A stretch of DNA of 64,000 nucleotides from Streptomyces ardesiacus (GCF_003112575.1 NZ_BEWC01000012.1:1-64000), one strand, 5' to 3'; shown: positions 7,344 through 15,255, counted from the stretch's first letter. Notes: generated by a model from the letters alone, not told the origin. Numbers and translations are program-made.

Positions 7344-7688
7344 ATGCTGTCTCTGCCCCTCACCCCGTTGCGCACCGGCCACGAACCGGCCCAGGCCATC
7401 GACCGTGCCCTCTTCGCCGCGGCTGACTACCGCAAGAGCGGCCGACGGGCCCACCTCCGGCCCGGCCCCAACAACACCCCCAGCTACCTGCTGCGGGCCC
7501 TGGTCGACCTGATGACCAGCACCGACCGGCCCGAGGTCTACCACGACATGGTCACCGCGACGGAGATGGTCGCCGAGCTGATCGCCGAATCCGGTGGCAC
7601 CGGCAACCACCGAGAGGCAGTACTGCGGCAGGTCGCTATGGACCTGCACGCCGCCCGCAAGCACCACCCGATGCCGCCTACCGCCTGA
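7344..7688 (+). CDS. Hypothetical protein
   Basis: 114 aa. The ATG at 7344 has TGGAG 7 nt upstream. The protein is helical: LLRALVDLMTSTDRPEVYHD and the following helix TEMVAELIAESGG may pack together. No motif recognised. The gene sits between two GC-rich hairpins and has no AGAGCA leader of its own, so its transcription must depend on read-through of the 7275 hairpin or on an unseen promoter. Confidence 0.65.
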   Translation: MLSLPLTPLRTGHEPAQAIDRALFAAADYRKSGRRAHLRPGPNNTPSYLLRALVDLMTSTDRPEVYHDMVTATEMVAELIAESGGTGNHREAVLRQVAMDLHAARKHHPMPPTA

Positions 7689-7709
7689 CGACTCCCTGCC
7701 CAACCCCCT

Positions 7710-7739
7710 GCCGGGGCGACCCTACGCGAGCGCCCCGGC
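7710..7739 (+). terminator. 9-bp hairpin terminator
   Basis: GCCGGGGCG (7710-7718) pairs with CGCCCCGGC (7731-7739). The arms repeat the sequence of the hairpins at 7275 and 8565. Confidence 0.55.
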
Positions 7740-7785
7740 GCCCTCCCCACTCCCACCGCACCCTTGACCGAGGAGAACCCACGTC

Positions 7786-8553
7786 ATGACCAAGACCGCC
7801 ACCACCGCCGGATGCCTCCCCGCCAGCGGGGACGTCCCCCAGGTGAAGGCAGCACTGCGCCTTCTCACCCACGACGGTCAGCCGCTCGCCGTGTTCGCCG
7901 CCGACGGAGCGTGCATCAGCGGCGGCGCCTACCTCGACCCGCGCCGGGCCACTAACGAAGTCGTCCTGGCCTACTGCGGCGAGGACGGCCCGGCCACGGA
8001 CGAGCACGAGCGCAACGACCGTGAGCTGACCATCAGGGCCTACGCCGACCTGTTCGCCACCGCCGGGTGGAGCGTCACCGAGCACCGGGACCGCGACCAG
8101 GCCGGCGTCGAGCGGCTTGCCCGGCTGATCCTCGCGCACCCGCCCGTCCGGTTCCCCGTGGACACGGCCGCCGTGTACGTACCCGACCCGGCCGAGGAGT
8201 ACCGGGACATCGTCATCATCACGTCGCTGCCCGCGGGCAACACCGTGGAGGCCCTGAGCGCCCGCCACCGCAAGACCATCCGCGTTGCCCTGGACAAGCT
8301 GCAGCCGCTGCCCGAGCTTGCCCCGGCGCCCGAGGGCGAACTGACGGACTGGTGGACGATCACCGACGCCCAGGGCCGGGAGATCACCCGCGTGCAGGCC
8401 GAGGACGACCCCGGGGCCAGGAAGGCGGCGGAGCGCAAGGCCCGCGTCCGCGCCGTGGTCCGCCGGGACAAGGGTTTCGCCGTCCGGCGTCTCCGCTCCT
8501 CCGAGCTGGCCGTGCCCGTCGGGGAGCTGCACGACGTGCCCCGCACCGCGTAG
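7786..8553 (+). CDS. Hypothetical protein
   Basis: 255 aa; ATG with GAGGAG 10 nt upstream. Residues 20-60 (LRLLTHDGQPLAVFAADGAC) look like a beta-rich domain. The middle is mixed, and the C-terminal ~70 residues form a basic region (KAAERKARVRAVVRRDKGFA) that could bind nucleic acid. Family not recognised. It directly precedes the PP-loop gene, so it may belong to the proposed modification module. Confidence 0.65.
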   Translation: MTKTATTAGCLPASGDVPQVKAALRLLTHDGQPLAVFAADGACISGGAYLDPRRATNEVVLAYCGEDGPATDEHERNDRELTIRAYADLFATAGWSVTEHRDRDQAGVERLARLILAHPPVRFPVDTAAVYVPDPAEEYRDIVIITSLPAGNTVEALSARHRKTIRVALDKLQPLPELAPAPEGELTDWWTITDAQGREITRVQAEDDPGARKAAERKARVRAVVRRDKGFAVRRLRSSELAVPVGELHDVPRTA

Positions 8554-8564
8554 CAGCTCCCCTC

Positions 8565-8597
8565 CGGCCGGGGCGCGCCCCCACCGTGCCCCGGCCG
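8565..8597 (+). terminator. 10-bp hairpin between the 7786 and 8643 genes
   Basis: CGGCCGGGGC (8565-8574) pairs with GCCCCGGCCG (8588-8597). Confidence 0.5.
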
Positions 8598-8642
8598 TAC
8601 GCCGCCCCCCTCCGCCCGCCTCACGCCTCCAGGACGCCCACC

Positions 8643-9743
8643 ATGCAGACCGCGGCCCTCTTCGACCTCCCGGCCATCCAGACCAGCCCCCAGGGCCCTT
8701 CCAAGCCCGCCCCGGTGAAGAAGGCGCGCCGCCCGCGCAAGGTGCACGCCTCGGTACCGCTCAAGCCGTCGACGACCGTCCCCGACGAGCTGATAGCCGA
8801 CGCGGACTGGGTCGTTCTGAACTCCAGCGGTGGCAAGGACAGTCAGGCGATGGTCTCGTACGTCGTCGGCCGGGCGAAGGCCCTCGGGATGATGCACAAG
8901 GTCGTCGTCGTCCACGCGGATCTGGGAGACATCGAGTGGGGCGGCACGAAGGCCCTCGCCGAGGAGCAGGCCCGTCTCGCCGGTGTCCGCCGGTTCGAGG
9001 TGGTGAAGGCGAAGGGCGCCGATCTCCTCGGGCGCGTGCTCATCCGGTTCGGCAAGCTCAAGTCGAAGGCGGAGCGCGAGGCGATCGAGGCGGGCCTGGA
9101 CCCGGCCACGGCGAAGGTCGCGCCGGCCTGGCCTTCGAGTTCAGCACGCTGGTGCACGAGTGACGTAAAGCGCGGGCCGGTCTGGACGCTGTTCACCCGG
9201 CTCGCCGCGGAGCTGTCGCACCTGGGCCGCCCCGTCCGCATCCTCAACTGCATGGGGCAGCGGGCCGCCGAGTCCGCGCCCCGGGCGAAGCTCGCCGAGG
9301 TGGAGATCGACCGCTCCGCGAGCAACGGCAAGCGGCACGTCACCACCTGGCGCCCGATCCACGGATGGAGCGACGCCGAGGTGTGGCGCGAGATCGCCCG
9401 TTCCGGCCTGCCGTACCACCCTGCATACGACTGGGGCATGCGGCGCCTGAGCTGCAGCTTCTGTGTCCTCGGGTGTGAGGCCGACGTCGTGCTCGCCGCG
9501 CGGCTGCGCCCGCAGAAGGCCCACGAGTACGCGGCCATGGAGGTCAAGGTCGGCGCCGACTTCAAGCACGGCTTGTCCATGGCCGAGATCATCGTGCGCG
9601 CCGCCGAGCTGGAGCAGCAGTACGGCCCCGTGCAGCGCCCGCCGGCCGGGACGGCAATCGCCGGGTTCATCGGCAAGAAGGCGACCGCCGCGTACCTGGG
9701 CCGCCGTGACCTCCTCCGCGAGCATCTGACGCTCGCTTCCTGA
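8643..9743 (+). CDS. PP-loop ATP pyrophosphatase, PAPS-reductase/DndC-like
   Basis: 366 aa. SGGKDS at residues 62-67 is the PP-loop of the adenine-nucleotide alpha-hydrolase family, which includes CysH, DndC and QueC. A second motif, CTSDVKRGP, and a Cys-x2-Cys-x3-Cys cluster (271, 274, 278) resemble the C-terminal half of PAPS-reductase-like proteins and could hold a metal or Fe-S centre. The reaction is unknown; family members activate a substrate with ATP for sulfur transfer, reduction or amidation. The N-terminus, MQTAALFDLP, shares ALFDLP in the same register with the DpdA-like protein at 11197, which hints that the two work together, for example in DNA base modification. The ATG at 8643 has a weak RBS. 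Confidence 0.85.
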   Translation: MQTAALFDLPAIQTSPQGPSKPAPVKKARRPRKVHASVPLKPSTTVPDELIADADWVVLNSSGGKDSQAMVSYVVGRAKALGMMHKVVVVHADLGDIEWGGTKALAEEQARLAGVRRFEVVKAKGADLLGRVLIRFGKLKSKAEREAIEAGLDPATAKVAPAWPSSSARWCTSDVKRGPVWTLFTRLAAELSHLGRPVRILNCMGQRAAESAPRAKLAEVEIDRSASNGKRHVTTWRPIHGWSDAEVWREIARSGLPYHPAYDWGMRRLSCSFCVLGCEADVVLAARLRPQKAHEYAAMEVKVGADFKHGLSMAEIIVRAAELEQQYGPVQRPPAGTAIAGFIGKKATAAYLGRRDLLREHLTLAS

Positions 9744-9780
9744 CTCCCCGCTGTATCCCGCCGACTTCTGGAGAAGACCC

Positions 9781-11055
9781 GTGTCCGTGTTCACCACCAC
9801 CGTCTACACCACCGACCAGGCCACGCCGGGGCAGCGCCGCGTCATGCTCGCCGCCGTCGACGAGGACGGCCGGCTGCCCGCCGTCGCCAACCAGCGCGTG
9901 CTCAACAGCATCCCGGAGTCGTGGGCGCGCACCGACGCGGAGCGCGGGGGCCGGTTCCTCACCGCCGAGGGGCGCGCCGCGCTGGCACCGCTGGGCCGGT
10001 ACCTCCTCCTGGCGCGGGCCAACCCCGAGACCGGCCATCTGTCCGGCTCGACCGGGCACCATGACATGCTCGCCCTGGTCCGCGACGGCCTTGCCGTCCT
10101 CCAGGACAGCGAAGGGCGCCCCGTGCCCACTGCGGACCGGTGGGAGCGCGGAAACTCGCTGCGCATCACCGAGCGGGGCCGGAGACTGGTCGGCATGCCG
10201 CTGACAGCTCCCGAGTTCGCCGAGCGGTTCCCCGTGGGGTCCCCGGCGTTGTGGAAGCGGGAGGGGGAGCCCGCCCGGCCCGTGCGGGTCCTCGGCTGGC
10301 CGCTCGCCGATGGCACCGTCTACGTGATGCCGCAGGACGCCCGCCTCAGCTACGCCGACAGCAAGGACCGGCCCGTGCCGGCCGCGCAGCTCCACCCCGC
10401 GCCCCAGGCCCCCACGCCCACCGTGACCGACCGATCCGACGACCGAAGGAAGACGATGACCGACGGCACTCCCGAACTGCCCCTGGACGACGAGCTCGTG
10501 GCGCTGCGCGGGCTCGCCGCCGCGGCGCTGGAGCCGATGACGCCCCGGGCGAACACCTGGGAGCAGGTGAAGGCCCTCGAGGAGCGCGCGACCGCGGGGT
10601 ACGAGCTGGCCGAGCGGTTCACCGAGTTCGACCGGCGGGCGACGGCCGACCGGTGGGCGCCGCGGGAGTGGAGGCGCGGCCGGGACCTGTCCGCCGAGGA
10701 GGTTACGGCGCTGATCGAGCGGTGGCCCGACCTGGCGGCCCTGGGCTCCACGTTCGTGCGCAACCTCGCCGCGGCCGGGTTCGCCCCGTTCCAGATGGCC
10801 AACCTGGTCAAGCAGGTACAGGGGCGCCGCGGTCTGCCGGAGATCAAGGCCGGTGACGTGGTGGAAGCGATGCTGGCCGGCGGCGGGGAGCCGAAGACGA
10901 TCCGGCTCAAGGTAGACCGGACGCCGTGGGCGGGCGGCCCGGACTCCACGGTCCTGAGCGACGGGAAGGCCGTGACCGCGGTCGTGACGGCGTCCGTGCG
11001 GGTCGTCGAGGACGACGGGACGACGACGGCGCGTCTGGTCACCGACGAGAGCTGA
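9781..11055 (+). CDS. Hypothetical two-domain protein, possible gene fusion
   Basis: 424 aa from the GTG at 9781 (CTGGAG 9 nt upstream). Residues 1-200 form one domain (GRRLVGMPLTAPEFAERFP, then a conserved-looking PVRVLGWPLADGTVYV). Residues 226-424 form a second domain that starts at an internal ATG at 10456. That ATG is preceded by ACCGAAGGAAGACG, which matches the RBS block used before the separate early genes. The linker TDRSDDRRKT would therefore be a translated leader remnant. Either two genes fused or a second product starts internally. Function unknown; it lies between the PP-loop and DpdA-like genes. Confidence 0.65.
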   Translation: MSVFTTTVYTTDQATPGQRRVMLAAVDEDGRLPAVANQRVLNSIPESWARTDAERGGRFLTAEGRAALAPLGRYLLLARANPETGHLSGSTGHHDMLALVRDGLAVLQDSEGRPVPTADRWERGNSLRITERGRRLVGMPLTAPEFAERFPVGSPALWKREGEPARPVRVLGWPLADGTVYVMPQDARLSYADSKDRPVPAAQLHPAPQAPTPTVTDRSDDRRKTMTDGTPELPLDDELVALRGLAAAALEPMTPRANTWEQVKALEERATAGYELAERFTEFDRRATADRWAPREWRRGRDLSAEEVTALIERWPDLAALGSTFVRNLAAAGFAPFQMANLVKQVQGRRGLPEIKAGDVVEAMLAGGGEPKTIRLKVDRTPWAGGPDSTVLSDGKAVTAVVTASVRVVEDDGTTTARLVTDES

Positions 11056-11069
11056 GACCCGCGAGGAAG

Positions 11070-11102
11070 GCGGGGGCCGTCCGATCGGATGGTCCCCGCT
11101 TT
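11070..11102 (+). terminator. Rho-independent terminator with T run
   Basis: GCGGGGGCC pairs with GGTCCCCGC (one mismatch), followed by TTTTC. It is one of the few hairpins here with a U tract and lies just past the stop at 11055. Confidence 0.75.
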
Positions 11103-11127
11103 TCTGTGGGTTCCCCCTTCCCCGCGG

Positions 11128-11146
11128 GTCTCATTGCTGTACTATC
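11128..11146 (+). promoter_or_regulatory. Shared promoter-like motif
   Basis: GTCTCATTGCTGTACTATC, 6 nt upstream of the leader hairpin at 11153. An inverted partial copy (TGAGACCCGCG) lies at about 11053. Confidence 0.8.
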
Positions 11147-11152
11147 TGGGGT

Positions 11153-11192
11153 GTTGGCGGAGAGCACCGCCAACGAGTCCCGAACGAAGGAA
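11153..11192 (+). promoter_or_regulatory. 5' leader hairpin (AGAGCA loop) and RBS block
   Basis: GTTGGCGG, AGAGCA, CCGCCAAC, then GAGTCCCGAACGAAGGAA, 5 nt before the GTG at 11197. Confidence 0.85.
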
Positions 11193-11196
11193 ACAC

Positions 11197-12084
11197 GTGT
11201 CTTCTACCGCCCTCTTCGACCTCCCGGCGCCCGCCGCGAACAGTGCAGTCATGCGACCGGCCGCGCCGCAGAACCCCGGCCGCCGCTCGTACGACGACGT
11301 GGACCGCGTGACGTACCTGGGCACGCATCAGCCGTCGTGGCTCGCCCGGCCGGAGTTCGGCGAGGACTGCGTGCCCCTGTGCGTGGCGAATCACCGCCTG
11401 TCCGGCCGCAAGACCCTGCCGCGCGCCGTCACCCCGTGGATGCTCGACAGCGGCGGCTTCACGGAGCTGTCGAAGTACGGCCAGTGGACCGTCACCCCGT
11501 ACGAGTACGCCCGCGCGGCCCGCCGGTACCACGACGAGATCGGCATGATGGACGTCTGCGCCATCCAGGACTGGATGTGTGAGGACGAAATCCTGGCGAA
11601 GACCGGGCTCACGGTGGAGCGCCACCAGTACAAGACCGTGGCGTCCTTCCTGAACCTGCTGACGCTGGACGCGGATCTGCCGTGGATGCCCGTCCTCCAG
11701 GGCTTCACCCTCGACGATTACCTTCGCTGCGTCGACCTGTACGAGCAGGCGGGCGTCGACCTCACTCTTGAGCCGGTCGTCGGTATCGGCTCCGTGTGCC
11801 GTCGCCAGACCACGGACGAGGCCGTACGCATCATCGAGACCCTGTGGTCGCTGGGCATCCGCCTCCACGGGTTCGGCTTCAAGGTCACCGGTCTCCGCGA
11901 GGCCGCGCACCTGCTCTACTCCTCCGACTCCCTCGCGTGGAGCCTGAACGCCACCAAGCGGGCCCCGATGCCCGGGTGCACGCACCAGCACTGCGGGAAC
12001 TGCCCGCGGTACGCCCTGGCGTGGCGGAACCGTCTCCTGAACTCCCTCCCCGATCACCGGCAGCTCCTCACGCTGACCGCCTGA
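11197..12084 (+). CDS. dpdA: DpdA-like tRNA-guanine transglycosylase homologue
   Basis: 295 aa; the GTG at 11197 is fixed by promoter motif, leader and RBS. Residues 82-88 (MLDSGGF) match the DSGGF motif of tRNA-guanine transglycosylases, whose Asp binds the base. The C-terminus has a Cys/His cluster (C261, H265, C266, C269) placed like the TGT zinc site. Phage and plasmid members of this superfamily (DpdA) insert 7-deazaguanines such as preQ0 into DNA, which protects against restriction. No preQ0 biosynthesis gene is visible in the window, so the base would come from the host or from genes outside. The N-terminal ALFDLP (5-10) is shared with the PP-loop protein at 8643. Confidence 0.8.
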   Translation: MSSTALFDLPAPAANSAVMRPAAPQNPGRRSYDDVDRVTYLGTHQPSWLARPEFGEDCVPLCVANHRLSGRKTLPRAVTPWMLDSGGFTELSKYGQWTVTPYEYARAARRYHDEIGMMDVCAIQDWMCEDEILAKTGLTVERHQYKTVASFLNLLTLDADLPWMPVLQGFTLDDYLRCVDLYEQAGVDLTLEPVVGIGSVCRRQTTDEAVRIIETLWSLGIRLHGFGFKVTGLREAAHLLYSSDSLAWSLNATKRAPMPGCTHQHCGNCPRYALAWRNRLLNSLPDHRQLLTLTA

Positions 12085-12130
12085 TCCACCAGACTTCCGG
12101 GGCGTCCACCACGGGCGCCCCGGGCCAACC

Positions 12131-12168
12131 GGCGGGTGAGCATCCCGCCGCCGACCCGAACGAAGGGA
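12131..12168 (+). promoter_or_regulatory. 5' leader hairpin (TGAGCAT loop) and RBS block
   Basis: GGCGGG (12131-12136), loop TGAGCAT, CCCGCC (12144-12149), then GACCCGAACGAAGGGA, 7 nt before the ATG at 12176. Confidence 0.75.
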
Positions 12169-12175
12169 CACCACC

Positions 12176-12601
12176 ATGTACGTCAAGCCCGACCTGAACG
12201 GCCCGCTCGCCCGGCTCCGCGAGAACGTCGCCGCGTGGAGGGCGAGCCTGGCCCGGCACGCGTCCGAGGAGCGGAGGGGCAAGGGCATCGCGTGGGACGT
12301 CGACCTGATGGAGCAGCGTGACGACGTCGCCCTGAAGATCGTGGACGACTTCGCCCAGCTCGACGACGTGATGTCGAACTACCGCGGCATGGGTAGCGTC
12401 GCCCCGGCGTCCTGGAGCGTCGACGCCCTCACCGACGAGGACCTCGCCAAGTCCAAGGCCAAGTGGCCGGAGCTGGCCATCTTCCGGGACGAGGTGATCC
12501 GGAACTACGCCGATCTCCTCGGCATCCGCGCGGTGCGGTACCTCGCCCAGGAGGCCGTACGGAACGCTCCGGCCCACCTCAAGGCCCGCGAGTCCGAGTA
12601 G
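12176..12601 (+). CDS. Hypothetical helical protein
   Basis: 141 aa, largely helical and rich in charged residues (LARLRENVAAWRASLARHAS, then DEVIRNYADLLGIRAVRYLA). No family recognised. The start is set by the leader and RBS. It lies 92 nt after the DpdA-like gene and is followed by its own hairpin, so it could be a partner of the modification module, but nothing in the sequence shows this. Confidence 0.65.
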   Translation: MYVKPDLNGPLARLRENVAAWRASLARHASEERRGKGIAWDVDLMEQRDDVALKIVDDFAQLDDVMSNYRGMGSVAPASWSVDALTDEDLAKSKAKWPELAIFRDEVIRNYADLLGIRAVRYLAQEAVRNAPAHLKARESE

Positions 12602-12611
12602 GCCCCGCTGA

Positions 12612-12656
12612 GCCGTCCACGGCCCGCCCCAGCCCCGGGACGGCGCCGTGGACGGC
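12612..12656 (+). terminator. 12-bp inverted repeat after the 12176-12601 gene
   Basis: GCCGTCCACGGC (12612-12623) pairs with GCCGTGGACGGC (12645-12656). Confidence 0.5.
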
Positions 12657-12672
12657 CCGCCTGTCTCTACCT

Positions 12673-12712
12673 GGGGCCGGAGAGCACCGGCCCCCTGTCC
12701 CGAAGGAAGGAA
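12673..12712 (+). promoter_or_regulatory. 5' leader hairpin (AGAGCA loop) and RBS block
   Basis: GGGGCCGG (12673-12680), AGAGCA, CCGGCCCC (12687-12694), then TGTCCCGAAGGAAGGAA before the ATG at 12722. The 8-bp stem is perfect. Confidence 0.85.
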
Positions 12713-12721
12713 CTTCCCTCC

Positions 12722-13150
12722 ATGTCCCGCGTCACCCGATCCCACACGATCCGCCGTCACCTCGTCGACGGCGGGCTTACCGACCTCCGGCTCACCGAAC
12801 ACGCGCAGCACGCCGGCCCCGACGGACACGACGTCGACGGGTTCGCCCTGCGCCAGCAGTACGACGCGCATGGCACGTACGTCGTCGTGGCCGGCGCATA
12901 CGGGCCGAACTGGCTCCGCACCCTGAACGAGGTCAGCAGCCGCCTGGAGGAGCAGCACATCAAGTGCACCGTCCTCGCCGAGGCGCCCGGCGTCGCCAAC
13001 CACGAGGTGATGGTGCGGTGGGCGACGTCCGCGGAGCTGCAGGCCCGCGCGGCGGAACGCGATGCGCGTCAGGCCCCGCTCAAGAGCCTGTTGCGGCAGC
13101 AGGAGGCGACGGCGGAGCACGAGGCCGCCGGGCAGTTCGGTCTCTTCTGA
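12722..13150 (+). CDS. Hypothetical protein with a C-terminal clamp-binding-like tail
   Basis: 142 aa. The body (GTYVVVAGAYGPNWLRTLNE and neighbours) suggests a small alpha/beta fold. It is followed by a long charged helix and a C-terminal QFGLF (138-142), which fits the QxxLF beta-clamp-binding consensus and sits at the extreme terminus, the usual place for such peptides. Function unknown; a role at the replication fork is a motif-based inference. Confidence 0.65.
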   Translation: MSRVTRSHTIRRHLVDGGLTDLRLTEHAQHAGPDGHDVDGFALRQQYDAHGTYVVVAGAYGPNWLRTLNEVSSRLEEQHIKCTVLAEAPGVANHEVMVRWATSAELQARAAERDARQAPLKSLLRQQEATAEHEAAGQFGLF

Positions 13151-13227
13151 GCGGCAGTCCACGAAACCGGCCGGGCGGTGTCAGTGCCGCCCGGCAGCAT
13201 GTACCGAGCAGACCGGGGAGGGTCGCT

Positions 13228-14241
13228 GTGGTGGAGAACGAGACGACGGTGCGGGTGTCGGTTCCGCCCGTGCCGGAGGGCGCGGACGTGCACCGTTCGT
13301 GGAGGCGGGTCCTGACGGGCCTGGACGACCGGGCCGAGGGCGACGCCGCGGTGATCGGGCCGGAGGTGGGACACGGGGCGGTCGTCGAGACCGCGGCCGG
13401 CGCCCTGGTCCTGATCGTCGACCAGCACGTCACCGGGTGGGGCGAGGCGTACCGCACCGGCAAGCGCTACCCGCTCATGGACGCCGCGGTGTCGCTGCAC
13501 CTGGTCCAGGGCAACGGCGCGCTGAAGCCGTTGTGGGCGCGGCACTTCAAGAGGGCGAAGGGAGCGTTCGGCGCGGCCGGGCTCGGGCAGCTCCGCAAGC
13601 ACCTGGCCGCGCACCCCGCGGCGGGAGATCTCCCGCTGGCCGTCGTCGACCCGGGCCCCGGCCGCCCGAACTTCAAGCCGGGCCCGTGCCGGTGGTGCGC
13701 GGCCGTCCTGCCCAAGGGCCAGGGCGTCCTCGTCGGCCGTGGGGAGGCTGCTCAGGTCGAGCACCGCGGGGAGTGCCCGTCCCAGCCGGCGGAGCCCGGT
13801 ACGTACTGCGCCCGGTGCGGGGTGTCCGTCGCCCCCGGCGCGGCCCGCGTGGTCGTCGTCCGTGAGGGCGAGGGACGCCGGGAGATCCAGCACACGGGCC
13901 GGTGCGAGGACCACAAGTCCTACTTCGTCTGGGAGCAGGAGCAGGCGCAGCGGCGGGCCGACGAGGACGCGCGGCGCGCGGAGGCGAAGGCCGCCGAGGC
14001 GAAGCGGGCCAAGCGGCGCGAGGCGGCCGCGGAGAAGCGGCGTCTGGCCCGGGAGGCGAAGGAGCGCGCGGCGAAGGAGGCCGCCGAGGCGACCCACGGG
14101 AGATCCAGGGCGTCTACGACCGCTACCCGCAGTCCACGGATCTCCTGTTGGCAGCGGAGGCGCGGTTCGAGGCGCTGCGGGACGACACCGTCCGGTAGGC
14201 ACTCGGCGCGGCTCCAGAGCTGTCGCCCTGTCGGTCTGTGA
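13228..14241 (+). CDS. Zinc-finger and coiled-coil protein with an apparent frameshift near its end
   Basis: 337 aa as an open frame from the GTG at 13228 (GGGGAGGG upstream; GTG 13231 is an alternative). Residues about 150-235 carry paired cysteines (CRWCAAVLPKGQG, then CARCGVSVAPGA) typical of zinc ribbons. A long Ala/Glu/Lys/Arg coiled coil follows. After codon 14095 the frame-0 tail has low third-position GC and no protein character. The -1 frame gives REIQGVYDRYPQSTDLLLAA and ends at 14198, with normal codon use, so the natural protein is probably about 323 aa. Function unknown. Confidence 0.6.
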   Translation: MVENETTVRVSVPPVPEGADVHRSWRRVLTGLDDRAEGDAAVIGPEVGHGAVVETAAGALVLIVDQHVTGWGEAYRTGKRYPLMDAAVSLHLVQGNGALKPLWARHFKRAKGAFGAAGLGQLRKHLAAHPAAGDLPLAVVDPGPGRPNFKPGPCRWCAAVLPKGQGVLVGRGEAAQVEHRGECPSQPAEPGTYCARCGVSVAPGAARVVVVREGEGRREIQHTGRCEDHKSYFVWEQEQAQRRADEDARRAEAKAAEAKRAKRREAAAEKRRLAREAKERAAKEAAEATHGRSRASTTATRSPRISCWQRRRGSRRCGTTPSGRHSARLQSCRPVGL

Positions 14242-14282
14242 GCGGCCTGCCCTATCCTGCGGGGGAGGTCAGAACGTACGAG

Positions 14283-14309
14283 GCCCCGGCCACCACCTTT
14301 GGCCGGGGC
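14283..14309. terminator. Bidirectional hairpin between convergent genes
   Basis: GCCCCGGCCA (14283-14292) pairs with TGGCCGGGGC (14300-14309), lying between the plus-strand gene ending at 14241 and the minus-strand partition operon ending at 14326. Confidence 0.7.
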
Positions 14310-14325
14310 TCCGTGCGTTCCGCGG

Positions 14326-15255
14326 CTACTTGCGCCGCTTCTTCTGTGCCTTCTCCTCGGCCTTCATGCGCTCGAGGACCGCGTTGAAGACCGTGGGGTC
14401 CTTCTCGTCGGCGAACGCCTGCAGGAGGTGGAGCTGTACCTGAGCGCGCGGGATGCGGCCGCGGTCCAGTTCGTTGGCCAGGGCGATGGCGCGGGTGTCG
14501 ACGGCGCGCTTCACGGCCGGCGGGATCGCGGGGACGCCGGACGGCGGCAGCTCCCCGAGGAGCACGCCCTTGATCGTCGTGGCGAGGGCTTCCGGGTCCT
14601 CGTCGTCCTCGAGCTTGAGGTCGCCGGGCATGAGCTTGACCGTCTCGCGCAGGCGGGCGGCCGTCACCTTGTCGGGCCCTTCCACGTTGGCGACCAGGAC
14701 GTACACGGCCACCGCGGCGTTGAGGCTGTAGGCGTTCTTCACGGGCACGAGTTCCCGGATCTGGCCCGGGTTCGTCTCGTAGCCACGCGCCATGAGGACT
14801 TCACCGATCGGCCAGGCAGCGCGCCACTGGTTGCACTTAGAGACGCTGATGCCCTTCTCGACCTCGGCCCATTCCTCGATCGTGTCGTAGCAGCGCTCCG
14901 GCTCGAGCTTGTGGGGCGTGGTGCGGAACAGCCGGCCGACGGCCATCGTGTCGAGTGCCTTAGCCGCCATGACCCATGCGAGATCGTGGAGGTCGATGCC
15001 GTCCTTGCACTGCCGGAGTCGTTCCTCCTCCTCGGGGGTGAGCGCGCCCTCCCCGGCGGGCTCGACCGGGTCGGGGATTTTGTCCAGGCCGGGCCGGACC
15101 TCTTCGACTGCGGCCTCGACGCGTTCAGCGATGAGCTTGGCCTGGTTCTGCTGCTGCTTCTCGTCCCGGATGGTGTCGACGACGGTGAGGGTGTCTGCGG
15201 CCGTGTCCGGCTCGTCCTCGTCGCCCCACGAGAGGTCGTACTCCGACTCGCTCAT
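14326..15255 (-). CDS. Probable ParB-type partition partner
   Basis: 309 aa, overlapping the parA stop by 4 nt (ATGA), so the pair is translationally coupled. The acidic N-terminus is followed by a helical region containing an HTH-like segment near YDTIEEWAEVEKGISVSKCN. The C-terminus is a basic helix (EKAQKKRRK). Classical ParB motifs such as a CTP-binding fold are not obvious, so this is called from its position after parA and its likely DNA-binding region. Its target may be the 16-bp palindrome found near parA and in the late region. Confidence 0.6.
   Translation of the reverse strand: MSESEYDLSWGDEDEPDTAADTLTVVDTIRDEKQQQNQAKLIAERVEAAVEEVRPGLDKIPDPVEPAGEGALTPEEEERLRQCKDGIDLHDLAWVMAAKALDTMAVGRLFRTTPHKLEPERCYDTIEEWAEVEKGISVSKCNQWRAAWPIGEVLMARGYETNPGQIRELVPVKNAYSLNAAVAVYVLVANVEGPDKVTAARLRETVKLMPGDLKLEDDEDPEALATTIKGVLLGELPPSGVPAIPPAVKRAVDTRAIALANELDRGRIPRAQVQLHLLQAFADEKDPTVFNAVLERMKAEEKAQKKRRK

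Noticed and set aside
14326..15255. Chromosomal-type Spo0J/ParB
   Set aside because: The classical ParB N-terminal motifs and Streptomyces parS sites are not seen; kept only as a probable plasmid-type partner.
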